Assembly (NCBI GenBank): GCA_964558485.1
Contig: CAZLED010000005.1
Coordinates: 1-56,552 of the forward strand
DNA length: 56,552 nt
Direction: 5' to 3'
From: UMGS1696 sp964558485
GTDB lineage: Bacteria > Bacillota > Clostridia > Oscillospirales > CAG-272
The position numbers were made by a program, and so were the translations under genes. The notes below the pieces were generated by a model, which did no database searches, was not told the DNA's origin, and saw only the letters and a list, made by a program, of their open reading frames with translations. Shown here in pieces: positions 17,639 through 24,600 of this stretch; position 1 is the stretch's first letter, and every line of letters starts with the position of its first letter.

Positions 17639-18391
17639 ATGGCTAACAAGTGTGCGATTTGCGGTGCAGAAGTCAATTTGATCCAAGGACAAAAGCTGGC
17701 AGACGGTAACTATATTTGCCGGAAAAACTGTCGTTCCAAGTGCATGAAGGTGTTCGACTGTGTGCACGCCGACCTGAACCAGGTGCAGGCCCACATCGCC
17801 CAGGTGGAAAGAGGTACCAAGCTGTGGGAGCATTACTTTGTGCCGAAGCTGAAGGAAAAGGATAAGGAAAAGAAGCTGCACAACTTCACCGGCAATATCT
17901 ACATCGCACCGGATATCGGTCTGATGGCCATGGTCCAGGTGACCTACAAGTTCATGTTCTTCGGCAAGGAGACCCGTGCCTGCGTATATCGCATCGCCGA
18001 CATACGGGACTACGAATACGAAGAAGAAGAAAAGAAGACCAGCAACGGCACCGAAAAGGTGAGAAATATGCGTGTGTCCTTCGTGAACACCGAAGGTATG
18101 TACGAGTTCCGGGAAAGACTGAGAAGCACCGGCGACTACAACGCATTCCTGAAGTACTTCAACGAACTGTTCAAGATCGATAAGACCTTCAGCAACGCCA
18201 AGAACACCTGGAAGCAGCAGATCAATGCTGTGAAGGGCGTAGCAGCTGGTATGAAGGCTGTCATGGGCGGTGCAGACGATGCTATGGATAAGGCTGCTGC
18301 TGCCGGTCAGGCCCTTGACGAAGCGGTACTGGGCGATAGAGCCGATCTGGCCAGAAGAGCCGACGAAGCTCTGGCTGCATTCCCCGGCTGA
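17639..18391 (+). CDS. DUF4428-domain protein
   Basis: A 250-residue protein beginning with a DUF4428-type finger: CAICGAEV at 5-12 and KLADGNYICRKNC...C at about 19-37. Cysteine spacing in the second half is slightly altered (CRKNCRSKC). A middle domain (about 60-165) looks beta-rich, and the last 60 residues are Ala-rich and helical (AVMGGADDAMDKAAAAGQAL). AAGGAG lies 8 bases before the ATG. It is the second DUF4428 paralogue within 2 kb and lacks the C-terminal ribbons of the first. Function unknown. A metal-binding adaptor for the SPFH protein is plausible. Confidence 0.75.
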   Translation: MANKCAICGAEVNLIQGQKLADGNYICRKNCRSKCMKVFDCVHADLNQVQAHIAQVERGTKLWEHYFVPKLKEKDKEKKLHNFTGNIYIAPDIGLMAMVQVTYKFMFFGKETRACVYRIADIRDYEYEEEEKKTSNGTEKVRNMRVSFVNTEGMYEFRERLRSTGDYNAFLKYFNELFKIDKTFSNAKNTWKQQINAVKGVAAGMKAVMGGADDAMDKAAAAGQALDEAVLGDRADLARRADEALAAFPG

Positions 18392-18417
18392 GCATAAGAT
18401 AAAGAGCATAAGAGGAT

Positions 18418-18461
18418 GGGATAAGGTTATCCAGAGAGCAATGTATGGATAGCCTTATTCC
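18418..18461 (+). promoter_or_regulatory. Intercistronic stem-loop
   Basis: GGGATAAGGTTATCC (18418-18432) can pair with GGATAGCCTTATTCC (18447-18461), with one bulge and a G-U pair. No T-run follows, so it is more likely an mRNA processing or stability element than a terminator within this gene run. Confidence 0.45.
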
Positions 18462-18513
18462 GATATAAAAGCATTCTATACTGGAATCGAAACATACGAA
18501 AGGAGGGAACCCT

Positions 18514-19590
18514 TTGGCCAATTTACAGGAATACAAGTGCCCTTGCTGCGGTGGTGCCATTGCCTTTGACAGCACCCTGCAAAAAATGAAGTGTCCCTAT
18601 TGCGATACCGAATTTGACATGGAGACGCTGGCCGGTTACGATGCCGATCTGCAAGGGGAAAAGGCCGACTCCATGGAGTGGGAGACCACAGCCGGCAGCG
18701 AATGGCAGGATGGCGAGGCCGATGGTCTGCGTTCCTACGTCTGCAAGTCCTGCGGCGGTGAGATCGTGGGAGACGCCAACACCGCTGCTACCGCTTGTCC
18801 CTTCTGCGGCAATCCCGTGGTCATGATGGGACAGTTTGCCGGGGCACTGAAGCCGGATCTGGTGATCCCCTTCAAGCTGGACAAGAAAGCCGCCAAGGAA
18901 AAGCTCATGTCCCATCTGGAAGGAAAACGCCTGCTGCCGAAGATATTCAAGGATCAAAACCATATCGACGAGATCAAGGGCGTGTACGTGCCGTTCTGGC
19001 TGTTCGACACCGATGCCGAGGCACAGGTGCGCTATCGTGCCACCAAGCTGCGCCGTTGGAGCGATGCCCGGTATGACTATACAGAGACCCAATATTTTTC
19101 CATCTACCGTGGCGGTCACGTGGGCTTTACCGGCGTGCCCGTGGATGGCTCTACCAAAATGGCGGACGACCTGATGGAGTCCATCGAACCCTTCGACCTG
19201 TCGGGTGCCGTGGATTTCCAGACTGCCTATCTGGCAGACAAATACGATGTCAGTGCCGAGGACAGCATCGAGCGAGCCAACGCCAGAGTCAGAACCTCCA
19301 CACAGGATGCCTTTGCCCAGACGGTCACCGGCTATGCTTCCGTTACGCCGGAGAAGAGCAGCATCCAGCTGTCCGGCGGCAAGGCACGCTATGCCCTGTA
19401 TCCGGTGTGGCTGCTGAACACCACCTGGAACGGGAACAAATATGTTTTTGCCATGAATGGTCAGACCGGCAAATTTGTCGGCGACCTGCCGCTGGACACC
19501 GGTGCCGCCACCAAATGGACGCTGGGACTGACCGCCGGCCTGGGCGTTGCCATCTATGCAGCCGTATGGCTCATTCATACGATCTTGTAA
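18514..19590 (+). CDS. TFIIB-type zinc-ribbon membrane protein (YdjG-like)
   Basis: A 358-residue protein with a TTG start, supported by AGGAGGG a few bases upstream. Two N-terminal zinc ribbons are visible: YKCPCCGG...KCPYCD (about 7-30) and YVCKSCGGEI...CPFCGNP (about 73-100). Then comes a domain of about 230 residues with the family segment PDLVIPFKLDKKAAKEKL and the PFWLFD...V.Y.A element. A C-terminal membrane helix (about 335-355) anchors it. This is the architecture of Bacillus YdjG, whose genomic partners are an SPFH protein (YdjI) and a TPM-type protein (YdjH). Both types occur here. The precise function is unknown; a role in membrane stress is suggested for the family. Confidence 0.85.
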   Translation: MANLQEYKCPCCGGAIAFDSTLQKMKCPYCDTEFDMETLAGYDADLQGEKADSMEWETTAGSEWQDGEADGLRSYVCKSCGGEIVGDANTAATACPFCGNPVVMMGQFAGALKPDLVIPFKLDKKAAKEKLMSHLEGKRLLPKIFKDQNHIDEIKGVYVPFWLFDTDAEAQVRYRATKLRRWSDARYDYTETQYFSIYRGGHVGFTGVPVDGSTKMADDLMESIEPFDLSGAVDFQTAYLADKYDVSAEDSIERANARVRTSTQDAFAQTVTGYASVTPEKSSIQLSGGKARYALYPVWLLNTTWNGNKYVFAMNGQTGKFVGDLPLDTGAATKWTLGLTAGLGVAIYAAVWLIHTIL

Positions 19591-19603
19591 GGAGGTACAT
19601 ACG

Positions 19604-20413
19604 ATGAAAAAACGGATATGGATCTCCTGCATGGTGGTGCTGCTGTGCGTGCTGTCTCTGCCCATTGCCGCAGAGGATGGCTTTGTGAATGCCTATGTGC
19701 GCTTTGTCGATATAGCAGGACTGCTCACCGAAGAGGAAGGCGCTGCCCTGACTGCACGGCTGGATGAGATCAGCGTTCGCCAGAGCATGGACGTGACCAT
19801 TTTGACCACCGATACCATGGACGGCGATTCCGCTATGGACTATGCGGACTATGCCTATGAACTCTTCGAATTTGGCTACGGCGACGACCGGGACGGCCTG
19901 CTGCTGCTGGTCAGCATCGAGGAAGGCGAATGGTGGATCTCCACCTGTGGCTACGGGATCAAGGCCTTCACCGATTACGGTATCCAGTATATTGGCGATG
20001 CGATCCAGCCATATTTGTCCGACGGGGACTTTGTGACCGCCTTTGACACCTACGCCACCCTGTGCGATTCCTTTATCACCCAGGCAAGAGCCGGCGAACC
20101 CTTTGACATTGGCGAAAAACCGGACGAACCTCTGTCGGTATTGTGGATCCCGGGTGCGTTGCTCATCGGCTTTGTGCTTGCCAAGATCATTGTGGGCAAC
20201 ATGAAGAGCAAGCTGAAGACCGTGCGGGCCCAGAAGGCAGCCAACAGCTATATGAAAAAGGACAGTATGCAGATCACCGAAAGCCGGGATCTCTTCCTGT
20301 ACCACACCGTGAACCGTACAGCCAAGGCAAACAGCAGTTCCTCCGGCGGCGGCAGCAGTACGCACCAGTCCGCTTCCGGTACGACCCATGGCGGTGGCGG
20401 CGGAAAATTTTAA
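19604..20413 (+). CDS. TPM-domain membrane protein (YdjH/YgcG-like)
   Basis: About 269 residues from the ATG at 19604, which is preceded by AAGGAGGT. The longer open frame upstream overlaps the previous gene. A signal peptide (about 1-23) is followed by the TPM domain (about 28-165) with the typical V.D.AGLLTEEE...L...LDEIS start and GYGDDRDGLLLLV motif. A membrane helix (about 180-200) comes next, then a basic cytoplasmic segment and a Gly/Ser-rich end (GGGGGKF). TPM proteins occur with SPFH and zinc-ribbon proteins in envelope stress modules. It sits 13 bases after the zinc-ribbon gene and 15 bases before the next gene. Confidence 0.85.
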   Translation: MKKRIWISCMVVLLCVLSLPIAAEDGFVNAYVRFVDIAGLLTEEEGAALTARLDEISVRQSMDVTILTTDTMDGDSAMDYADYAYELFEFGYGDDRDGLLLLVSIEEGEWWISTCGYGIKAFTDYGIQYIGDAIQPYLSDGDFVTAFDTYATLCDSFITQARAGEPFDIGEKPDEPLSVLWIPGALLIGFVLAKIIVGNMKSKLKTVRAQKAANSYMKKDSMQITESRDLFLYHTVNRTAKANSSSSGGGSSTHQSASGTTHGGGGGKF

Positions 20414-20428
20414 GTAGGAGTGTTGACG

Positions 20429-21022
20429 ATGGGACTTTTTGATAGACTGAAATATACAGCCGAAAAGAAGATCAAGGATGCGGCAGGAGATGCGCTGCAG
20501 TCTGCGGCAAAATCGGTGGGCACCAAGAAGGAGACCTTTACCTTCACGTCCCTGCCGGAAAGCTTAGCGGAAATGCAGCAGCTGCCGGAAGCCGCATTGG
20601 AGACCCCGTATCAGGCAGCAGCACTGACGGTTCTGGCTCTGTGTGCCTATGTGGCAGACCGGGATATCGGTACGGAAATGCTGAACTGGCTCCGTGGTCC
20701 TCGTCCCTTGAATGGGCAGGATATCTCTTTCCTGAACGACCGTTTCCGGGACGGCAAGACCTATCTGCCTTTTACCTATTTCGTTGGTGCAAAGCCGGAC
20801 AACAACTATACGCCCACCGAGCCGTATAAGATCGTTGTAGAAAGCAACCACACCTCGGATGACGAAAAGGGATATATGAAGCTCTTTATCCCCTGTGGTG
20901 GCGCCGATGCACCCAGACCGATCAAGCTGCGCCAGCGTGGCAGTGACCAGAAATGGTTCCTGTGGGAGCAGTACCTGCTGACCGGCGTCCAGACCCCCAA
21001 GGAAGCCGACCCGTGGGCATAA
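20429..21022 (+). CDS. DUF6935 protein
   Basis: About 197 residues. The ATG at 20429 follows GTAGGAG at a good distance; a GTG at 20420 overlaps the ribosome site and is less likely. It starts MGLFDRLKYTAEKKIKDAAGD (amphipathic helix), much like the MGLF starts of the other genes in the locus. It continues with features of DUF6935: TFTSLPESLAEMQQLPEAAL, ALCAYVADRD, LNDRFRDGKTYLPF and the WFLWEQYLLTGVQTPK.ADPWA end. The family is common in Clostridia and uncharacterised. It is the last gene before a terminator, so it closes the unit. Confidence 0.8.
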   Translation: MGLFDRLKYTAEKKIKDAAGDALQSAAKSVGTKKETFTFTSLPESLAEMQQLPEAALETPYQAAALTVLALCAYVADRDIGTEMLNWLRGPRPLNGQDISFLNDRFRDGKTYLPFTYFVGAKPDNNYTPTEPYKIVVESNHTSDDEKGYMKLFIPCGGADAPRPIKLRQRGSDQKWFLWEQYLLTGVQTPKEADPWA

Positions 21023-21035
21023 AAGAATAGGAAGG

Positions 21036-21089
21036 AAAGCCTGCAAATCCGATGGGTATTCGTACCAGACGGAGCTGCAGGCTTTTTGT
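21036..21089 (+). terminator. Rho-independent terminator of the SPFH/zinc-ribbon unit
   Basis: AAAGCCTGCA (21036-21045) pairs with TGCAGGCTTT (21076-21085), followed by T residues. Confidence 0.85.
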
Positions 21090-21118
21090 GTGCAATTGTA
21101 TCTTTTCTGTGACATCTA

Positions 21119-21147
21119 TTGACTTTATGACAAAAAGTGCGTATAAT
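21119..21147 (+). promoter_or_regulatory. Promoter of the TetR-led unit
   Basis: TTGACT (21119-21124), 17-base spacer, TATAAT (21142-21147). It lies about 50 bases before the TetR start codon. Autoregulation by the TetR protein is likely, but no clear palindrome was identified. Confidence 0.8.
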
Positions 21148-21194
21148 AGAATGGACGTTACAGAACGTGCATTTTAGAAAAAAAGAGAGCCATC

Positions 21195-21776
21195 ATGCCG
21201 CCGAAACCAAAATACACCAAAGAACAGATCATCGAAGCCGCATTGGATGTGGTATCCCAACAGGGAATGGATGCTTTGACCGCCAAGGAACTGGGTCATG
21301 CGCTGCACACCTCTGCCACACCGATCTTCACCGTGTTCGATTCTATGCAGGCGGTGCAGGAGGCGGTAAAGGCAGCCGCCATGGAACGCTTTGCCTCTTA
21401 CGCCCACAAGACCGATGTCGATATGCCCATCTTCAAACAGGTCGGCATACAGATGATCCTATTTGCTAAAGAAGAACCGAATCTCTATCGGCTTATATTT
21501 ATGTCGAAAAACAGCGATGTAAAATCCTTTGCCGATATTTACGCACACCTGGGCAGCGTTGCCGAGGAATGTCTGGCGGCGATCCAAAGGGATTACGGCT
21601 TGTCCGGCGCGGATGCCAAAGCGCTGTTCGAGCATTCGTGGATCCACACGTACGGGATCGGTACCTTGTGCGCCACGGGAATGTGCGATTTCACCAAAGA
21701 GGAAATATCGGCAATGCTGACCCAGGATTTTACGGCTATGATGCTGCTGCTGAAAAAAGGAGAACGAAACAGATGA
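21195..21776 (+). CDS. TetR/AcrR-family transcriptional regulator
   Basis: A 193-residue regulator. The N-terminal helix-turn-helix (about 8-55) has the TetR pattern: YTKEQIIEAALDVVSQQGMDALTAKELGHALHTSATPIFTVFDSMQAV. The final helix (PIFTVF in place of the common LYRHF) is slightly divergent. The C-terminal ligand-binding part resembles the WHG-type regulators of Firmicutes. It overlaps the next gene (ATGA) and so governs, or is at least made with, the four small genes downstream. The ligand is unknown. Confidence 0.85.
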   Translation: MPPKPKYTKEQIIEAALDVVSQQGMDALTAKELGHALHTSATPIFTVFDSMQAVQEAVKAAAMERFASYAHKTDVDMPIFKQVGIQMILFAKEEPNLYRLIFMSKNSDVKSFADIYAHLGSVAEECLAAIQRDYGLSGADAKALFEHSWIHTYGIGTLCATGMCDFTKEEISAMLTQDFTAMMLLLKKGERNR

Positions 21777-22147
21777 AGCGCATCGTTGGAATACTGTTTT
21801 GCATCGTGTTGCTTCTGGTTGCCTTCTTCCTGATCGGCCGATATGGCTGGAAGCTTTTTGGCTTTGGTGCCTGTGAGACTGCCGGGATCGAGCAGGTAGA
21901 GGTAGCAGAAAATCATGTCCATATCCGTGGCTTTTATCCCGGTTCCTTTCCGCAGGGCTTTTTGGGCTATCATGCCAAGCAGGTGGACGACACGCTGTAC
22001 GTGGGCTTCCGGTTCAGCGGTGTGTTCGGCATTTTTGAAACCGGGGATTTTGATATTACAATACCTACAGAAGGGATCGTTACGCAGGTCGTGGTCAAAA
22101 GCGGAGAGCACGAAAACACGATCTGGTCAAAGGAGGAAATAAAATGA
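21773..22147 (+). CDS. Small single-helix membrane protein, function unknown
   Basis: A 124-residue protein whose ATG overlaps the TetR stop (ATGA) and whose TGA overlaps the next ATG, so translation is coupled on both sides. A membrane helix at about 4-24 is followed by an extracytoplasmic beta-type domain of about 95 residues with the phrases VHIRGFYPGSFPQGFLGYHAK and LYVGFRFSGVFGIFETG. No family was recognised with confidence. The N-terminus could also be read as an uncleaved signal. Confidence 0.7.
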   Translation: MKRIVGILFCIVLLLVAFFLIGRYGWKLFGFGACETAGIEQVEVAENHVHIRGFYPGSFPQGFLGYHAKQVDDTLYVGFRFSGVFGIFETGDFDITIPTEGIVTQVVVKSGEHENTIWSKEEIK

Positions 22148-22587
22148 AAAAATCGATTTGTGGTGCGAATTGTGAACAGTGTCCGTCCAAGGAAGCCTGT
22201 CCCGGCTGTGCCAAGACCAACGGCTGTCCCTTCGGGAAGCAGTGCTTTGTGGCAAAATACATACAAGTCGGTGGCATGGAGCGGTATCAGGCGTTCCAAA
22301 AAAGCTTGATCGAGGAGATCAATAGCTTGCATATCGAGGGCATGGAAACGGTCACGGCGCTGTATCCATTGGTTGGCAGCTATGTCAATCTGGCATATCC
22401 CATCCCATCCGGCACGGTCAGGTTCTTGCAGGATGACGAGGTGTATTTGGGCACACAGGTGAGAAATCTTCTGGATGAAAGCGGCAAGACCTGCTTCGGC
22501 GTGGTGGCACGGGAAAGCTTTATTCTTGTTTGTACCTATGGCGTGAACGGCACAGACCCGGAGCTTGTGGTGTACAAAAGAAGATGA
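22144..22587 (+). CDS. DUF3795-domain Cys-rich protein
   Basis: A 147-residue protein. The N-terminus carries a tight cluster of cysteines (CGANCEQCPSKEACPGCAKTNGCPFGKQC), the mark of DUF3795 proteins, probably binding zinc or an Fe-S cluster. The remainder forms an alpha/beta domain of about 100 residues. AAAGGAGG upstream and the TGA/ATG overlap support the start. Function unknown. Confidence 0.8.
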   Translation: MKKSICGANCEQCPSKEACPGCAKTNGCPFGKQCFVAKYIQVGGMERYQAFQKSLIEEINSLHIEGMETVTALYPLVGSYVNLAYPIPSGTVRFLQDDEVYLGTQVRNLLDESGKTCFGVVARESFILVCTYGVNGTDPELVVYKRR

Positions 22588-22623
22588 ATGATGCGAAAAG
22601 CAGAATAATATAGGAGGTATACT

Positions 22624-23172
22624 ATAAAAACACTGAAAACGATCCAAATCCTTGCCGAAATTGGAAAGGTGTTCAGCAAATGGATTTCCATCTGCTGTAT
22701 CATCGGCCTGTGCGGCTGTGGGGTAGGCGCATTGGCAGTGCTCGTGGGTGCAGATACGCTCAAGCTCGGCGGCATCACGCTGCACAGCATTTTAGAGACA
22801 AAGGCAAATGTCAGCGTTGGCACGGTCCTGGCGTTTCTCGTAGTCGCTGCGATCCTATGTATCGGAGAATATTTTGTCGCTCGTGAGGCATATCGCTATT
22901 TCGAAAACGAGTTAAACGTTGGTACGCCCTTTACCATGGAAGGTGCCAAGGCGCTTTTGCATTTGGGCGTTTCGGCCATCTGGATCCCCATTGTGTCGGG
23001 TGTTCTGGCGCAGGTGGCACAGGGCGTGATCGCTCAGTGTATGCAGGATGTGGAAAAGTGCAGCATGGACGGCATTGACAGTGTGGCGCTGGGTGCCATG
23101 CTCGTTTTCACGTCCCTGCTATGTAGACACGGCGCACAATGCAAGGAGAGCAAAGATCGTGATCTTCAGTGA
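22624..23172 (+). CDS. DUF2975-like membrane protein with an apparent ATA start codon
   Basis: About 182 residues with four membrane helices (roughly 17-42, 63-83, 107-135 and 150-167), in the manner of DUF2975 proteins. No ATG or TTG stands at the proper place. AGGAGG at 22612-22617 is followed six bases later by ATA AAA ACA CTG, and the frame is open and protein-like from there. The leader GGAGGTATACT is identical to the one used by the gene at 16278, where it is followed by ATG, so this ATA is most simply a mutated ATG. The first in-frame GTG (22669) would remove the N-terminal 15 residues and has no ribosome site. Expression may be weak. Confidence 0.7.
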   Translation: MKTLKTIQILAEIGKVFSKWISICCIIGLCGCGVGALAVLVGADTLKLGGITLHSILETKANVSVGTVLAFLVVAAILCIGEYFVAREAYRYFENELNVGTPFTMEGAKALLHLGVSAIWIPIVSGVLAQVAQGVIAQCMQDVEKCSMDGIDSVALGAMLVFTSLLCRHGAQCKESKDRDLQ

Positions 23173-23346
23173 TTTTGGAGGTCCGGTACAGGAGCTTGTA
23201 TGGAAAGCTGCCGACCCTATGGCAGGAAAAGAGAATTGTCCCTGTAAAAAACGAAGTGTGAACGGCACGGAAATTGCGATGCCTGCCGGGCGCATCATGC
23301 TGGATCAAAACGGAAGCGTCCATGCGACAGGATGAAGAACAGCTGA
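23159..23346 (+). pseudogene. Cys-rich mini-protein, frameshifted by a missing A
   Basis: Read from the GTG at 23159 (AAGGAG 23143-23148) or the ATG at 23219, the frame gives NCPCKK and then turns into unrelated sequence. Adding one A to the six-A run at 23247-23252 gives CPCKKTKCERHGNCDACRAH and a Lys/Arg-rich end stopping at TGA 23344-23346. This is a small Cys/His-rich protein of a kind widespread in Clostridia and probably metal-binding. It is either a real one-base lesion or a consensus error. It is the last gene of the TetR unit. Confidence 0.65.
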
Positions 23347-23405
23347 ACATAAATGAGAAACGCTGTTGGTGCGTGCGCCTGAAAAATATTATGGAAGGAT
23401 CGCAT

Positions 23406-23462
23406 AAAAAAGTACCCCGGTAGGGAAACTGCGAATGTGCAGGACCCACCGGGGTATTGTTT
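23406..23462. terminator. Bidirectional terminator between converging units
   Basis: TACCCCGGT (23413-23421) pairs with ACCGGGGTA (23448-23456). A-run before and T-rich run after serve the TetR unit on plus and the dehydrogenase gene on minus. Confidence 0.8.
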
Positions 23463-23472
23463 TAATCTGATT

Positions 23473-24576
23473 TTATTTTACCAACATAGATTTGATGTTC
23501 TTTCCGGCATAGGCGTCTGCGAAGGCTTCGTTGACTTTTTCTACAGGATAGCCCTTGCCCAGCGCCAGAATGCGTTCGTGCAGGGCAGGGTGATCGACGA
23601 GGAAGGTCAGATAGTCCCGCACATCCACCATGGAATATTGCGAGGAGCCCAAGATCTGCAGGGCCTTGAAGGTGATCAGCTCCGGCGAGATGGCAACGGT
23701 GCCTTGGTCGGAATATTGTCCGGGGATCAGATATACCCCACGGTTCCGCAGCAGCCCCATGCCTACCGGGATCGCAGCAGGAGCACCAGACGCCTCATAA
23801 ACCAGATCCACGCCCAGACCGCCTGTGACCGCAAGCAGCTCTTCTGTCAGGTTTTCCACAGCCTGGTCTTCGTTCAGGTGGAATACCTTCTTCACGCCAA
23901 AGCCCAACGCCGCCGTCTCTCGTGCCGGATTCTTGCCGGTGGAGATGGCATACACGTTTTCCACACCGATGGCACACAGATACAGCGCCGCAAACATTCC
24001 CACCGGCCCCAGTCCCTGTACCACAGCGGTGTGCATGGAGGCAAGGTCGATGTTGGCACGCTTGGCAATGGAGAAGGCGTGGAGAGCTGTGGGGCCGGGG
24101 CAGGCGAAGGTGCAGACCATACGGGGATCCAGCTCTGCCGGGATCTTCACCAGATTGGCAAGGGGCGTGTAGTTGACCTCTCCGTAGCCGCCGAAGAAAT
24201 GGGGTGCCTGGCTGACCGACTCCGCATTGGTGCACTGCATCCGGATACAGTTGGCGTCGTCTCCGGACAGGCACAGGGGACACTCCCCACAGGGCACCGC
24301 AATGTCGGCAATGACCGCATCTCCCACAGCCAGACCATAGGCAGCCGCTTCGGTGGGATCACAGTCGAACAGCTGTCCTACGAATTCATGACCCAGCATG
24401 GTCTCCGCATCACTGCCCAACCGGCCGGCGTGGATGTGCAGGTCGGTGCCGCAAATGCCACTGGCCAGCAGCGTGGACGCACCATAGCCCGGCGGTGGCG
24501 GCAGAATGGGATATTCCCGGATCTCGAAAGGGACGTCGTGTCCCATAAATACAGCACATTTTGCAGTTTTATTCAT
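23473..24576 (-). CDS. Zinc-dependent medium-chain alcohol/polyol dehydrogenase
   Basis: A 367-residue NAD(P)-dependent dehydrogenase of the MDR superfamily (sorbitol/threonine dehydrogenase-like). Catalytic zinc ligands are visible in GICGTDLHI (Cys about 43) and GHE (about 65). The structural zinc loop is CGECPLCLSGDDANC. The Rossmann motif is GLGPVG near residue 190. It lies 24 bases downstream of the glycyl radical enzyme gene and is surely in its operon, so it probably reduces or oxidises the product of that enzyme, for example an aldehyde released by dehydration or C-C/C-S cleavage. Substrate unknown. Confidence 0.85.
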   Translation of the reverse strand: MNKTAKCAVFMGHDVPFEIREYPILPPPPGYGASTLLASGICGTDLHIHAGRLGSDAETMLGHEFVGQLFDCDPTEAAAYGLAVGDAVIADIAVPCGECPLCLSGDDANCIRMQCTNAESVSQAPHFFGGYGEVNYTPLANLVKIPAELDPRMVCTFACPGPTALHAFSIAKRANIDLASMHTAVVQGLGPVGMFAALYLCAIGVENVYAISTGKNPARETAALGFGVKKVFHLNEDQAVENLTEELLAVTGGLGVDLVYEASGAPAAIPVGMGLLRNRGVYLIPGQYSDQGTVAISPELITFKALQILGSSQYSMVDVRDYLTFLVDHPALHERILALGKGYPVEKVNEAFADAYAGKNIKSMLVK

Positions 24577-24600
24577 GATATGTATCCTTTTTAAAAATGA

